From assembly GCF_029263155.1 (NCBI RefSeq), contig NZ_JAJCYB010000031.1, positions 1 through 64,000 on the forward strand: a DNA stretch of 64,000 nucleotides. The letters run 5' to 3'. Below the pieces are notes generated by a model. That model did not search any database and was not told the origin of the DNA. It worked only from the letters and a program-made list of their open reading frames with translations. Below are positions 45,739 to 54,836 of the stretch, one piece after another (position 1 is the stretch's first letter; each line of letters begins with the position of its first letter). The translations under genes and the position numbers were made by a program. This stretch comes from Pseudonocardia sp. (GTDB taxonomy: Bacteria; Actinomycetota; Actinomycetes; Mycobacteriales; Pseudonocardiaceae).

Positions 45739-46200
45739 TCACTCGACGCGCGACGGCTGCGTGGAGACGGCCTCGTCGCTGTCGCCGTCCTCGGACGGCA
45801 GGTGGATGTCGTTGATCGCGATGTTGACCTCGATGACCTCGAGGCCGGTCATCCGCTCCACGGCGGTGATCACGTTGCGGCGCACCGCCCGCGCGAGCTC
45901 GACGATGGACGCGCCGTACTCCACGACGAGGTCCAGGTCCACGGCGGCCTGCTTCTCGCCGACCTCGACCTGCACGCCCGCGATGTTCGACGCGCCGGTG
46001 CCGCCGCCGGGGATGCGCTCGCGGATGGCGCCGAACGCGCGGGACACGCCGCCACCCATGGAGTGCACGCCGGAGATCTCGCGGGCCGCGATGCCGGCGA
46101 TCTTCTGGACGACCGACGCGGCGATGGTCGTCTTGCCCTGCGTGGTGTCGTCCGCCAGGCGGGCGGGGTTGGTGTCACTGGGCTTGGTGGGGGTGCTCAT
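45739..46200 (-). CDS. Asp23/Gls24-family envelope stress protein
   Basis: A 153-residue soluble protein and first gene of the operon. It has the typical GKTTIAASVVQKIAGIAAREI near residue 30, GVHSMGGGVSRAFG, VQVEVGEKQAAVDLDLVVEYG and VEVNIAINDIHLP-like end segments. Asp23 proteins form membrane-associated assemblies in Gram-positive bacteria and are induced by cell-envelope or alkaline stress. ATG 46200 has GAGGAG upstream. Six further genes follow on the same strand with small gaps or overlaps. Confidence 0.9.
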   Translation of the reverse strand: MSTPTKPSDTNPARLADDTTQGKTTIAASVVQKIAGIAAREISGVHSMGGGVSRAFGAIRERIPGGGTGASNIAGVQVEVGEKQAAVDLDLVVEYGASIVELARAVRRNVITAVERMTGLEVIEVNIAINDIHLPSEDGDSDEAVSTQPSRVE

Positions 46201-46249
46201 CTGCGCTCCTCGGGTGTTGCTCGGGTCTGCGTACATGGGTAGGACGGGG

Positions 46250-46274
46250 GTACCCGGTCCGTCCTCACGGAACC
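46250..46274 (-). promoter_or_regulatory. Candidate stress-sigma promoter of the Asp23 operon
   Basis: On the minus strand GGTTCC and GGGTAC are separated by 13 bases, 50 bases upstream of the asp23 start. This resembles the GTTT / GGGTAT pattern of SigB/SigF-type promoters of actinobacteria. The match is partial and was made by eye. Confidence 0.3.
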
Positions 46275-46287
46275 TCACCCGATCGGA

Positions 46288-47040
46288 CTAAGGTACACCG
46301 CCGGACCGGCGGTAGCGCAGCAGCAGTGCGTCGGAGTCGACGATCGCGCCGACCAGCGTCATCGGCCGCGGGGGCGACCCGGCGGGGCCGTTCGCGATCC
46401 GGCCGGCCCTGCCGCCTGCGAGGAGCGGGGAGACGGTCAGGCACAGCTCGTCGACGGCGTCCGCGGCCTGCAGCGAGCCGAGCAGGGTCGGGCCGCCCTC
46501 GCACAGCACGCGGTGCAGCCCCCGGCGGGCGAGCTCGCCGAGCAGGGCGTCGGGGGTCAGCCGGTCGAGGACGGCGACGTCGGCTCCGGCGTCGGTGAGG
46601 CGGGCGCGGCGCTGCACCGGGGCCGAGCCGAGGGTCAGCACGATCGGTGGCACCCGCGTGTCGGTGAGCAGCGGCGACGCCGGGTCCAGGTCCGCGGATC
46701 CGGTGACGACGGCGATCGGTGGCGGGGTGTCCCGGCCGCGGGTGTCACGTCGCGCGCCGCGGTACCCCTCCGCCCGCACGGTGCCCGCCCCCACCAGCAC
46801 GACCTCGGCCAGTTCGCGGAGCAGCCCGAACACCCGCCGGTCCGCCTCGGAGCCCAGCCCGCCCGAGCGGCCGTCGACCGACACCGCCCCGTCGACGCTG
46901 CTGACGAAGTTGACCCGGACGTACGGCGCGGCCGGGCTGTCCGGGTAGGCGTAGTGCGCGGCCAGTGCGGCATCGTCGAGCCCGGGGTCGTCGAGTCCGG
47001 GGTCGTCGAGCGGGGCGGGGGACGGCCAGATGCGCTGCAC
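46288..47040 (-). CDS. Pyrimidine reductase family protein (RibD C-terminal domain)
   Basis: A 250-residue protein of the dihydrofolate-reductase-like RibD_C fold. RibD reduces the ribosylamino-uracil intermediate of riboflavin synthesis with NADPH; many actinobacterial stand-alone members have unassigned roles. It has YVRVNFVSSVDGAVSVDGRS near residue 40, VVLVGAGTVRAEGY, a strand RVLCEGGPTLLGSL that binds the cofactor and LTVSPLLAGG. The N-terminus holds a duplicated DDPGL. GTG 47040 is chosen as start. It is divergent from the iron-uptake operon. Confidence 0.85.
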   Translation of the reverse strand: MQRIWPSPAPLDDPGLDDPGLDDAALAAHYAYPDSPAAPYVRVNFVSSVDGAVSVDGRSGGLGSEADRRVFGLLRELAEVVLVGAGTVRAEGYRGARRDTRGRDTPPPIAVVTGSADLDPASPLLTDTRVPPIVLTLGSAPVQRRARLTDAGADVAVLDRLTPDALLGELARRGLHRVLCEGGPTLLGSLQAADAVDELCLTVSPLLAGGRAGRIANGPAGSPPRPMTLVGAIVDSDALLLRYRRSGGVP

Positions 47041-47118
47041 CCGCCCATCCCAGCACGGCCGGTGCGGTTCGGCGCGCGACGGCCGGGTCGGTGGGAGGAA
47101 CACGACAGGGGTAGGACA

Positions 47119-47137
47119 CTAGGCGAGGCTCACCTAT
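47119..47137. promoter_or_regulatory. IdeR/DtxR-like iron box
   Basis: CTAGGCGAGGCTCACCTAT matches the DtxR/IdeR consensus TWAGGTTAGSCTAACCTWA at about 14 of 19 positions, with the inner AGGCT and both AGG/CCT half-sites kept. It lies 43 bases upstream of the first gene of an iron-siderophore ABC importer. Repression by iron-loaded IdeR is the natural inference. Confidence 0.75.
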
Positions 47138-47179
47138 GGTGAGCACAGCACACCCACCAGGACGCCGAGGAGACCGCAC

Positions 47180-48238
47180 GTGAGTACGGCAACCCGGGCG
47201 CCGGTCACCACCGGGCCGGTACCCGGCCGTGCCCGTCGCTCGCTGCGCGCGCGCCGGACGGCCGGACTCGCGCTGCTGCTGGCCGCGCTGACGGCGTGCG
47301 CGCTGCTGTCGGTCGCGGTGGGGGCCAAGCCGATCCCCCTCGACGTCGTGTGGAACGCCCTCGTGGCCCCCACCGGCACCGAGGACGACATCGTCGTGCG
47401 TGCCCTGCGCATCCCCCGCACCGTGCTGGGCCTGGTCGTCGGAGCCGCGCTGGGCCTGGCCGGAGCGCTGATCCAGGGCCACACGCGCAACCCGCTCGCC
47501 GATCCGGGCATCCTCGGGGTCAACGCCGGCGCCGCGTTCCTCGTCGTCGTCGGGATCTACGTCTTCGGGGTCACCGAACCGCTCGGCTACGTCTGGTTCG
47601 CCTTCGCCGGGGCCGCCGTCGCGAGCGTCGCGGTCTTCGTGCTCGGCTCGGTCGGCCGGGGCGGGCCCACGCCGGTGACGCTGGCGCTGGCCGGTGCGGC
47701 GCTGTCCGCCCTGCTCGGTGCGCTTACCTCGGCGGTGATCCTCATCGACGTGGCCACGCTCGACGCGTACCGGTTCTGGGCCGTCGGCTCGCTGGCCGGT
47801 CGCGACGGGCAGGTGCTCACCCACGTCGTCTGGTTCCTCGCCGCGGGCGCGCTGATCGCGCTGGCGAGCGCGCCCGCGCTGAACGCCCTGTCGCTGGGCG
47901 ACGACGTGGCGCGCAGCCTGGGCCACTCGGTCAAGCGCACCCGGGTCACGGGCATCGTCGCGATCACGCTGCTCGCCGGCGGGGCCACGGCGGCCTGCGG
48001 GCCGATCGCGTTCGTCGGGCTGGTCGTGCCGCACGTCGTCCGGACGTTCACCGGACCGGACTACCGCTGGCTGCTCCCGGCCTCGGCGCTGTCGGGATCG
48101 GTGCTCCTGCTGCTCGGCGACGTGATCGGCCGCATCGTGGTGCGGCCCGGGGAACTGCAGGTCGGCATCGTGCTCGCGCTGGTCGGCGCGCCGTTCTTCA
48201 TCTACCTGGTGCGCAAGCGGAAGATGGTGCACATCTGA
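47180..48238 (+). CDS. FecCD-family iron-siderophore ABC permease
   Basis: A 352-residue inner-membrane permease subunit of a ferric-siderophore importer. The FecCD family layout is clear: about nine or ten hydrophobic helices, LRIPRTVLGLVVGAALGLAG near residue 78, GHTRNPLADPGILGVNAGA, and ACGPIAFVGLVVPHVVR, which forms the coupling helix to the ATPase. GTG 47180 lies 43 bases after an IdeR-like box. The second permease begins 17 bases after the stop. The substrate-binding protein is not in the window. Confidence 0.93.
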   Translation: MSTATRAPVTTGPVPGRARRSLRARRTAGLALLLAALTACALLSVAVGAKPIPLDVVWNALVAPTGTEDDIVVRALRIPRTVLGLVVGAALGLAGALIQGHTRNPLADPGILGVNAGAAFLVVVGIYVFGVTEPLGYVWFAFAGAAVASVAVFVLGSVGRGGPTPVTLALAGAALSALLGALTSAVILIDVATLDAYRFWAVGSLAGRDGQVLTHVVWFLAAGALIALASAPALNALSLGDDVARSLGHSVKRTRVTGIVAITLLAGGATAACGPIAFVGLVVPHVVRTFTGPDYRWLLPASALSGSVLLLLGDVIGRIVVRPGELQVGIVLALVGAPFFIYLVRKRKMVHI

Positions 48239-48254
48239 TGGCCCGGACGCGACG

Positions 48255-49343
48255 ATGGTGAGCGCGATCGAGCGGCCTCCCGTCCGCGTACCCGGCCGCC
48301 CGGCCCTGCGGCGGGGCCGGTTCTCCGTGGTGTGGCGCCCGCGCACGGTCGCGGTGCTGGTGGGGACCGCGCTGCTGCTGCTCGCCGCCCTGGTCGTCAA
48401 CATCGGCCGCGGCGACTTCCCGATCAGCATCGCCGAGGTGGCCTCCGTGCTGCTGGGCGGCGGCGACCGCGGGCAGCAGTTCATCGTGCTCGACCTGCGC
48501 CTGCCCCAGTCGCTCACCGGTGCGCTCGTCGGGGGCGCGCTCGCCGTGTCGGGGGCGATCACCCAGTCCATCGCCCGCAACCCCCTGGCCAGCCCGGACA
48601 TCATCGGCATCACGATGGGCGCCAGCGCCACGGCGGTGTTCGTGATCGTGCTCGGCGGCGGCTTCGGGGTCGTCGGCGGTTTCCTGGCCTCGGTCGGGCT
48701 GCCGATCGCCGCGCTGATCGGCGGCCTGGTCACGGCGTTCGTCATCTACGGGCTCGCGTGGCGGCGCGGGATCCAGGGATACCGGCTGGTGCTGGTCGGC
48801 ATCGGCATCAACGCGATGCTGCTGGCGGTCGTGCAGTGGCTGCTCGTCGTCGCCGAGATCTACGAGGCCGCCCGGGCCACCGTCTGGCTCACCGGCAGCC
48901 TCAACGCCCGCGGCTGGGAGCACGTCGTGCCGGTCGGCCTGGCGCTGGTCGTGCTGGTGCCCGCCGCGCTCGTGCTCGCCCACTCGCTCGCCGCGCTCCA
49001 GTTCGGCGACGACACCGCGCGCGGCCTGGGCCTGCGGGTGGACCGGGCGCGCACCGCGCTGCTGCTGGTCGCGGTCGGGCTGGCCGCCGTCGCCACCTCC
49101 TCGGCGGGTCCCATCGCGTTCGTGGCGCTGGTCGCCCCGCAGATCGCGCAGCGGCTCGTCGGTGCGGCCCGGCCGCCCATCGCGGCGTCGCTGCTGGTGG
49201 GGGCGGCGCTCACCGTCGTCTCCGACGTCGTGGCCCGCACCGCGTTCGCGTCGCCGCTGCCCGTCGGGATCGTCACCGCCGTCCTGGGCGCGCCCTACCT
49301 GCTCTACCTGCTCGCCCGACAAGGCCGGGAGGCCCGCGCATGA
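48255..49343 (+). CDS. FecCD-family iron-siderophore ABC permease, second subunit
   Basis: A 362-residue permease that should form a heterodimer with the preceding one. It has [20 protein letters not shown] near residue 85, [29 protein letters not shown] and the coupling segment [23 protein letters not shown] 48255 is the start. Its stop overlaps the ATG of the ATPase gene (ATGA), so the subunits are translationally coupled. The order permease, permease, ATPase is the usual Fec/Fep-type order. Confidence 0.93.
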   Translation: MVSAIERPPVRVPGRPALRRGRFSVVWRPRTVAVLVGTALLLLAALVVNIGRGDFPISIAEVASVLLGGGDRGQQFIVLDLRLPQSLTGALVGGALAVSGAITQSIARNPLASPDIIGITMGASATAVFVIVLGGGFGVVGGFLASVGLPIAALIGGLVTAFVIYGLAWRRGIQGYRLVLVGIGINAMLLAVVQWLLVVAEIYEAARATVWLTGSLNARGWEHVVPVGLALVVLVPAALVLAHSLAALQFGDDTARGLGLRVDRARTALLLVAVGLAAVATSSAGPIAFVALVAPQIAQRLVGAARPPIAASLLVGAALTVVSDVVARTAFASPLPVGIVTAVLGAPYLLYLLARQGREARA

Positions 49344-50176
49344 CGACCATCGTCCCCCCCGCAACCGTCCCTCCCGCGGTCGACGTCGTCCGGCTGCGGG
49401 CCGACCGGGTCAGCCTGGGATACGGCGACCGGACCGTCGTCGACGGGCTGGACCTCGACGTCGTCGCCGGCACGGTCACCGCGGTCATCGGACCCAACGG
49501 CTGCGGCAAGTCGACGCTGCTGCGGGCGCTGGGCCGGTTGCTGCGGCCCAGCTCGGGGCACGTGCTGCTGGACGGCAAGCGCATCGACAGGATGGCCACC
49601 CGCGAGGTCGCCACCGTCCTCGGCGTGCTCCCGCAGGCGCCGATCGCGCCCGAGGGGCTCACGGTCGCCGACCTGGTGGCCCGCGGCCGGCACCCGCACC
49701 AGGCCTGGTACCGGCAGTGGTCCAGCGACGACGAGGAGGCCGTCCACCAGGCCCTGGAGTGGACGGGGATGCTCGACCTCGCCGAGCGCCCGGTCGACGA
49801 GCTCTCCGGGGGGCAGCGCCAGCGGGCCTGGATCTCGATGGCGCTGGCCCAGGGCACCGACCTGCTGCTGCTCGACGAGCCCACCACCTTCCTCGACCTC
49901 GCCCACCAGGTCGACGTGCTCGACCTCGTGCACCGCCTGCACACCGAGGCCGGGCGCACCGTCGTCATGGTGCTGCACGACCTCAACCTGGCCGCCCGCT
50001 ACGCCGACCGGCTGGTGGCCATGCGCGACGGCCGGATCGTCGCCTGCGGCCCGCCGCAGGAGGTCATCACCGAGGACCTGCTGCGCGAGGTGTTCGGCCT
50101 CGACGCCCGCGTCATCGCCGACCCGGTGGCCGGGACGCCGCTGGTCGTGCCGATCGGGGCCCGACCGGTCGGCTGA
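49340..50176 (+). CDS. Iron-siderophore ABC transporter ATPase (FepC/FecE-like)
   Basis: A 278-residue ATPase that powers the importer. Walker A is [15 protein letters not shown] near residue 54, the Q-loop is LGVLPQAP, the signature is [19 protein letters not shown], Walker B is [12 protein letters not shown] and the H-loop [16 protein letters not shown]. The start overlaps the second permease stop. It is the last gene of the IdeR-controlled operon; the Uma2 gene that follows has its own ribosome binding site 96 bases on. Confidence 0.95.
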   Translation: MTTIVPPATVPPAVDVVRLRADRVSLGYGDRTVVDGLDLDVVAGTVTAVIGPNGCGKSTLLRALGRLLRPSSGHVLLDGKRIDRMATREVATVLGVLPQAPIAPEGLTVADLVARGRHPHQAWYRQWSSDDEEAVHQALEWTGMLDLAERPVDELSGGQRQRAWISMALAQGTDLLLLDEPTTFLDLAHQVDVLDLVHRLHTEAGRTVVMVLHDLNLAARYADRLVAMRDGRIVACGPPQEVITEDLLREVFGLDARVIADPVAGTPLVVPIGARPVG

Positions 50177-50272
50177 CCGGGCGGCCCGCCGATCGCGCTC
50201 CGTCACCGTCACCCGCACGGTGCGGTCGGGGTGTGCCACCATGGCGCCGCGACGACCGATGAGGAGCCGCTG

Positions 50273-51109
50273 ATGGCCACATCCGAGGCCGGACCGGCGC
50301 ACCCGGCGCTGGCCCACGAGGGGGCCTGGACCGAGGACGCCTACCTGGCGTTGCCCGGGGACCGCCGCGTGGAGCTCGTGGACGGGAGCCTGCTCGTCGC
50401 GCCCACCACCGACGGCGGGCACGACCGTGCCGTCGCCGCCGTCCGGGCCGCGGTGGAAGCGGCCCTGCCGGCCGGGCTGGTGGTCGACGGCCCGACGGCG
50501 CTGCGCCTGTCGCCCGGCCGGATCCTCGTCCCCGACCTGGTGATCTCCGCGCGTCCCGGGCCGGACACCGCAGGTGACGAGCCGGCAGGCCGGGTCGGGC
50601 CGGTGCGGGACAGCTCGGTGGCGCTGCTCGTGATCGACGTCGTCGGCCGGGGCAACGGCGTGGCCGACCGCTGGTTCAAGCCGCAGCTCTACGCGGGCAG
50701 CCGCATCCCCTACGCCCTGCTCGTCGACCACGACGCCCCGTTCGCGGCCGGCAACATGCTCATCGGCGGCCGCTACCACGAGTACGCGAGCGCCGAGGCG
50801 GGCGAGGTCCTGACGCTGGAGGAGCCGTTCGCGCTGGAGCTGGACCTCGCCGCACTGGACACCGGGGCGGGGGGACCGGCGGAAGCCGCCGCGCACGACC
50901 CCGCCGCGCACGACCGACCGGGTGCGGCCGACGGCGGTGGCCCGCGTGGCCCGGATCCCGAGGGGCCGGACGCCGGAGAGCCACACGCCGACGGGTCGGA
51001 TGCCGGGAACCCCGACTTCCCGGGCCCCCCGGCCGCAACGGTCGACGCCGCGACGACCGATCCCGCCCTGCCTCGTCACGACCCGGCGACGGACCCGCTC
51101 ATCCGCTGA
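50273..51109 (+). CDS. Uma2-family protein with long acidic tail
   Basis: A 278-residue Uma2 (DUF820) protein. The fold's core, about residues 20-195, has GDRRVELVDGSLLVAPTTDG, ILVPDLVIS, LLVIDVVGRG where a glutamate is usual at the position of the aspartate, and KPQLYAGSRIPYALLVD. The last 75 residues are an Asp/Gly/Pro-rich tail without evident fold, unusual for the family. ATG 50273 has GAGGAG upstream. It is unrelated in context to the shorter copy at 2610-3167. The Glu-to-Asp change may lower or abolish nuclease activity. Confidence 0.75.
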   Translation: MATSEAGPAHPALAHEGAWTEDAYLALPGDRRVELVDGSLLVAPTTDGGHDRAVAAVRAAVEAALPAGLVVDGPTALRLSPGRILVPDLVISARPGPDTAGDEPAGRVGPVRDSSVALLVIDVVGRGNGVADRWFKPQLYAGSRIPYALLVDHDAPFAAGNMLIGGRYHEYASAEAGEVLTLEEPFALELDLAALDTGAGGPAEAAAHDPAAHDRPGAADGGGPRGPDPEGPDAGEPHADGSDAGNPDFPGPPAATVDAATTDPALPRHDPATDPLIR

Positions 51110-51138
51110 CGACGCGGGCCTGGCCTAGGGTGGGGATC

Positions 51139-51999
51139 ATGGCCAGGAACGGATCCACCCCGGGGGTGCGCGCGGCGCTGCGGGTGCCCGACGGGTTCGA
51201 CCTCGCCGCGATCGACCCCCGCGCCCGGCCCGTCGGGCCCCGGGACAAGTCCGCGGCGGCCGGGCAGATGGTCGATCTCGCCGCGACGCTCGACACCCTC
51301 CAGGAGGCCCTCTACGCCGAGGCGTCGGGCGGGGGTGACCGCTCGGTGCTGCTGGTCCTGCAGGGCATGGACACCTCGGGCAAGGGCGGGGTGATCCGCC
51401 ACGTCGCAGGCCTGGTCAACCCGCAGGGTGTGAAGATCGCGTCGTTCACGCGGCCCACCGCCGAGGAGCGCGCCCACCACTTCCTGTGGCGCGTGCGGCC
51501 GAAGGCGCCCGGACCGGGCCGGATCGGCGTGTTCGACCGCTCGCACTACGAGGACGTCCTCATCGCCCGCGTCGACGCGCTGGTGCCCGAGGACGTCTGG
51601 CGCGGCCGGTACGCCGAGATCGTCGCGTTCGAGTCGGAGCTGGCGGCCGCCGGCACCACGATCGTCAAGTGCATGCTGCACATCTCGCCCGCGGAGCAGG
51701 CCGAGCGCCTGATCGCGCGCCTCGACGAGCCGGCGAAGCGGTGGAAGTACCACCCCGCCGACGTCGACGCGCGCCGCAGGTGGCCCGCCTACCAGCAGGC
51801 CTACGCCGACGCCCTGCGGCACACCGACACCGACGCTGCACCGTGGTACGTGGTGCCGTCGGACCGCAAGTGGTACCGGAACTGGGCGGTCGCCTCGATC
51901 CTCACCGAGACCCTCGTCGACCTCGACCCGCAGTTCCCGCCCACCGACATCGACGTCGCCGCCGAGCGCGCCCGCGTGCGGGACAGCGTGGTCGCGTGA
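51139..51999 (+). CDS. ppk2: Polyphosphate kinase 2 family protein
   Basis: A 286-residue PPK2 enzyme that moves phosphate between polyphosphate and nucleoside phosphates. It has Walker A GMDTSGKGGVIRHV near residue 77, the lid region FTRPTAEERAHHFLWRV, Walker B IGVFDRSHYEDVLIARV and the C-terminal WYRNWAVASIL. Its length fits class I or III members; direction and nucleotide preference cannot be read from sequence. ATG 51139 is preferred over GTG 51130. The stop overlaps the start of the lipoprotein gene (GTGA). Confidence 0.92.
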   Translation: MARNGSTPGVRAALRVPDGFDLAAIDPRARPVGPRDKSAAAGQMVDLAATLDTLQEALYAEASGGGDRSVLLVLQGMDTSGKGGVIRHVAGLVNPQGVKIASFTRPTAEERAHHFLWRVRPKAPGPGRIGVFDRSHYEDVLIARVDALVPEDVWRGRYAEIVAFESELAAAGTTIVKCMLHISPAEQAERLIARLDEPAKRWKYHPADVDARRRWPAYQQAYADALRHTDTDAAPWYVVPSDRKWYRNWAVASILTETLVDLDPQFPPTDIDVAAERARVRDSVVA

Positions 52000-52481
52000 C
52001 CGGGCGGGCGAGGTCGGCCGATCCCGGCGCGGCGCTGCAGCGGCGGCGAGCGCGGGTGGCCGGGGCCGTCGCCGCGGTGGCGGTGCTCGCCGGGTGCGCC
52101 GCTCCGGGGCCCGCCGGGCCCACCGCGTCCCCAGCCCCGTCCGCCGCCCCCGTCCCGGAGGACGTGGTGTGCGCGCAGTACACCGGTGGCGAATCGCTCG
52201 TGCGCCGCACCGCGGAGTCGCTGGAACGGATGCCGGTGCTCCCGGCCGCGCTCGCGCTGGTGCTGTTCGACACGCGTCAGGTGGCGTCGACGCCGGGGGT
52301 GCGCGACCCCGAGCTGCAGGCCGCGCAGGACGAGATCGTCGCCGCCATCGACGACCTCGACGCCCAGGGACGGGAGCTGGTCGGCCCGGACGGCGACCCC
52401 GCCGGCACCGCCGTGCAGCTCGACGCGGCCCGCATCCTGGCCGCGGTCGCGGAGATCGAGCGGATCTGCGCCGCCCGCTGA
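51996..52481 (+). CDS. Small lipoprotein coupled to ppk2
   Basis: A 161-residue exported protein with a basic start (LQRRRARV), a hydrophobic core AGAVAAVAVLAGC that ends in a lipobox, and an Ala/Pro-rich linker. The mature part is mostly helical with two cysteines (EDVVCAQYTG and IERICAAR). I do not recognise a family. GTG 51996 overlaps the ppk2 stop, which argues for a shared transcript, although no functional link is obvious. Confidence 0.7.
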   Translation: MTGRARSADPGAALQRRRARVAGAVAAVAVLAGCAAPGPAGPTASPAPSAAPVPEDVVCAQYTGGESLVRRTAESLERMPVLPAALALVLFDTRQVASTPGVRDPELQAAQDEIVAAIDDLDAQGRELVGPDGDPAGTAVQLDAARILAAVAEIERICAAR

Positions 52482-52484
52482 TCC

Positions 52485-53645
52485 TCAGCTGGTCAGGGAC
52501 CGGCCGATGATCTCCTTCATGATCTCGTTGGTCCCGCCGTAGATCGACTGCACCCGGGAGTCCACGAACGCCTTCGCGATCGGGTACTCCAGCATGTAGC
52601 CGTACCCGCCGTGCAGCTGCACGCAGCGGTCCACCACGCGCTTGAGCACGTCCGACGCCCACCACTTGGCCTTCGCGGCGTCGGGGATCGACAGCCTGCC
52701 CGCCACGTGCTCGGACAGGCAGCGGTCCACGAACACCTGCGTGATCGTGACCTCGGTGTCCATCTCGGCCAGCTCGAAGCGGGTGTTCTGGAACGCCGAC
52801 ACCGGCTTGCCGAACGCCGTGCGCTCCTTGGTGTACTCCAGCGTGTGCTGCAGCGCCGCCGCCGCGCCCGCGACCGAGCCGACGGCGATCGAAAGCCGCT
52901 CCTGCGCGAGGTTCTGCATGAGGTAGACGAAGCCCTGGCCGAGCTCGCCGAGCACGTTCTCCTTCGGCACGCGGACGTCGGTGAACGACAGCTCCGCGGT
53001 GTCCTGCGCCTTCATCCCGACCTTGTCCAGCCGCCTGCCGCGCTCGAACCCCTCCATCCCGCGCTCGACGACGAGCAGGCTGAAGCCGCGGCTGCCGGCG
53101 TCGGTGTCGGTCTTCGCGACCACGATGACGAGGTCGGCGAGGATGCCGTTGGTGATGAAGGTCTTGGAGCCGTTGAGGATCCAGTCGCCGTCGGCGTCCT
53201 GCCGGGCCGTGGTCTGGATGCCCTGCAGGTCGCTGCCCGTGCCGGGCTCGGTCATCGCGATGGCGGTGATGGTCGCGCCCGAGCAGAAGCCGGGCAGCCA
53301 GCGCTGCTTCTGCTCGTCGCTGGCCAGCCGCAGCAGGTAGGGGGCGACCACGTCGTTCTGCAGCGGGAAGCCGATGCCCGAGGCCCCGGCGTAGGACAGC
53401 TCCTCGAGCAGCACGGCGTTGTAGCGGAAGTCCTCGACCCCGCCGCCGCCGTACTCCTCGGGGACGTCGGTGCCCAGCAGGCCCGCCGCGCCCGCGGCGA
53501 GCCACACCTCGCGGCTGACCTGACCGTCGGACTCCCACTGCTCGTGGAAGGGCGTCACCTCCTTCGCGACGAAGGTGCGGGCCAGGTCGCGGAACGCGTC
53601 GTGCTCGGCGTCGAAGATGTCGCGCTGCATGGGCGGAAGTGTCAC
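52485..53645 (-). CDS. Acyl-CoA dehydrogenase
   Basis: An FAD enzyme that introduces the alpha-beta double bond in acyl-CoA, cytosolic fatty-acid beta-oxidation or a related route. It is full length at 386 residues. Motifs are IAMTEPGTGSDLQGIQTTA (substrate/FAD contact), WILNGSKTFITNG, ERTAFGKPVSAFQNTRF, QLHGGYGYMLEYPI and the C-terminal QSIYGGTNEIMKEIIGRSL, which places a glutamate where the base is found in many family members. The start is GTG 53645, with ATG 53630 as alternative. It is divergent from the PhaC-like hydrolase across only 32 bases. Confidence 0.93.
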   Translation of the reverse strand: MTLPPMQRDIFDAEHDAFRDLARTFVAKEVTPFHEQWESDGQVSREVWLAAGAAGLLGTDVPEEYGGGGVEDFRYNAVLLEELSYAGASGIGFPLQNDVVAPYLLRLASDEQKQRWLPGFCSGATITAIAMTEPGTGSDLQGIQTTARQDADGDWILNGSKTFITNGILADLVIVVAKTDTDAGSRGFSLLVVERGMEGFERGRRLDKVGMKAQDTAELSFTDVRVPKENVLGELGQGFVYLMQNLAQERLSIAVGSVAGAAAALQHTLEYTKERTAFGKPVSAFQNTRFELAEMDTEVTITQVFVDRCLSEHVAGRLSIPDAAKAKWWASDVLKRVVDRCVQLHGGYGYMLEYPIAKAFVDSRVQSIYGGTNEIMKEIIGRSLTS

Positions 53646-53677
53646 ATACCCGCAAGTAACTTCGCTATCGTCGCGCC

Positions 53678-54769
53678 GTGAGCATCGTGGGGTGGGTCCC
53701 GTCCGTGGCGTCCAACGTCGTGGACAAGGCGGTGCACGGCGGCGTCGCCGATCTCACGCGGATGCCGCGCACGGCGCTGGTCGGCTCGCCCGACGCGGTC
53801 CTCTACCGCTACGACCCCGCGCCCGGCGTGCAGCCGCTCGACGCGCCCCCCGTGCTCCTGGTCCCACCGCTGGGGGCGCCCGACTTCGCCTACGACCTGC
53901 GCCGCGGCTGCTCGCTCGTCGAGCACCTGGTCACGGCCGGGCGCACCGTGTACCTCGTCGCCTACGGGCGGATCACGTTCGCCGACCGGCGACTGGGCAT
54001 GGAGCACTGGGTGGACGACGTCGTGCCGCGGGCCGTGCGCGACACCTGCGCCGACAGCGGGGCCGAGGGCGTCGACCTGCTGGGCTGGTCGCTCGGCGGC
54101 ATCTTCTGCATGCTCGCCGCTGCAGCCGATCCCGCGCTGCCCGTGCACAGCCTCACGGTGATCGGCAGCCCGGTGGACATCGCGGCGGTGCCGCTGGTCG
54201 CGCCGCTGCGCCCCCTCGCCGAGCTCACCGGCGGCCACGGGCTCTCGGTGGTCTACCAGGCGATCGGGAGTTTCCCCGCGCCGGTGGTGAGCTGGATCTT
54301 CCAGCTCACCGCGGTCGACAAGCTGCTCACCAAACCCCTCACGATCCTCTCGCGCCTGGACGACCGTGACTGCCTGGCCCAGATCGAGGCCGTCGACCAC
54401 CTGATGAACAACATGCACGGCTACCCCGGCCGCGTGTTCGGCCAGATCTACCACCTGCTGCTGCGCAGCAACGATCTCGCCGAGGGCACCATCGACCTCG
54501 CCGGGCGCACGATCGCGCTCAAGGAGATCGGGGTGCCGGTTCTGGTGGTGGGCGGGGAGAACGACGTGATCGCGCCGCTCGCGGCCGTGGAGCGGGTCGC
54601 GGGACTGCTGACGGGCTCGCCCGAGGTGCGCTTCCACCCCGCCCCCGGCGGTCACCTGGGCGTCCTCACCGGGCGCCGCGCCCGCACGAGCACCTGGACC
54701 CACCTCGACCGCTTCCTCACCGACCACGCCACCCCGGCCGGCCGCGGTGGCCCGCCCGCGGAGGCCTGA
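53678..54769 (+). CDS. Alpha/beta hydrolase, PhaC-like
   Basis: A 363-residue hydrolase similar to the core of polyhydroxyalkanoate synthases and related acyltransferases. It has PPVLLVPPLGAPDFAYDLRR near residue 57, LVAYGRITFADRRLGMEHWV, the nucleophile elbow LLGWSLGGIFCML with serine, VPVLVVGGENDVIAP with the acid and PGGHLGVLTG with the histidine. True PhaC enzymes use cysteine at the nucleophile position, so this is more likely an esterase or acyltransferase. GTG 53678 is 32 bases from the divergent acyl-CoA dehydrogenase. Confidence 0.85.
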   Translation: MSIVGWVPSVASNVVDKAVHGGVADLTRMPRTALVGSPDAVLYRYDPAPGVQPLDAPPVLLVPPLGAPDFAYDLRRGCSLVEHLVTAGRTVYLVAYGRITFADRRLGMEHWVDDVVPRAVRDTCADSGAEGVDLLGWSLGGIFCMLAAAADPALPVHSLTVIGSPVDIAAVPLVAPLRPLAELTGGHGLSVVYQAIGSFPAPVVSWIFQLTAVDKLLTKPLTILSRLDDRDCLAQIEAVDHLMNNMHGYPGRVFGQIYHLLLRSNDLAEGTIDLAGRTIALKEIGVPVLVVGGENDVIAPLAAVERVAGLLTGSPEVRFHPAPGGHLGVLTGRRARTSTWTHLDRFLTDHATPAGRGGPPAEA

Positions 54770-54836
54770 CCCGGCCACGACCGCCCGGCGGGCGCGCGTT
54801 CGCGCGCTCGCCGGCGCCCTGCGCGCCGCGGGCAGC

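Noticed and set aside
53678..54769. True polyhydroxyalkanoate synthase
   Set aside because: The nucleophile elbow GWSLGG has serine, not the cysteine of PhaC, and no phasin or phaB gene is nearby.
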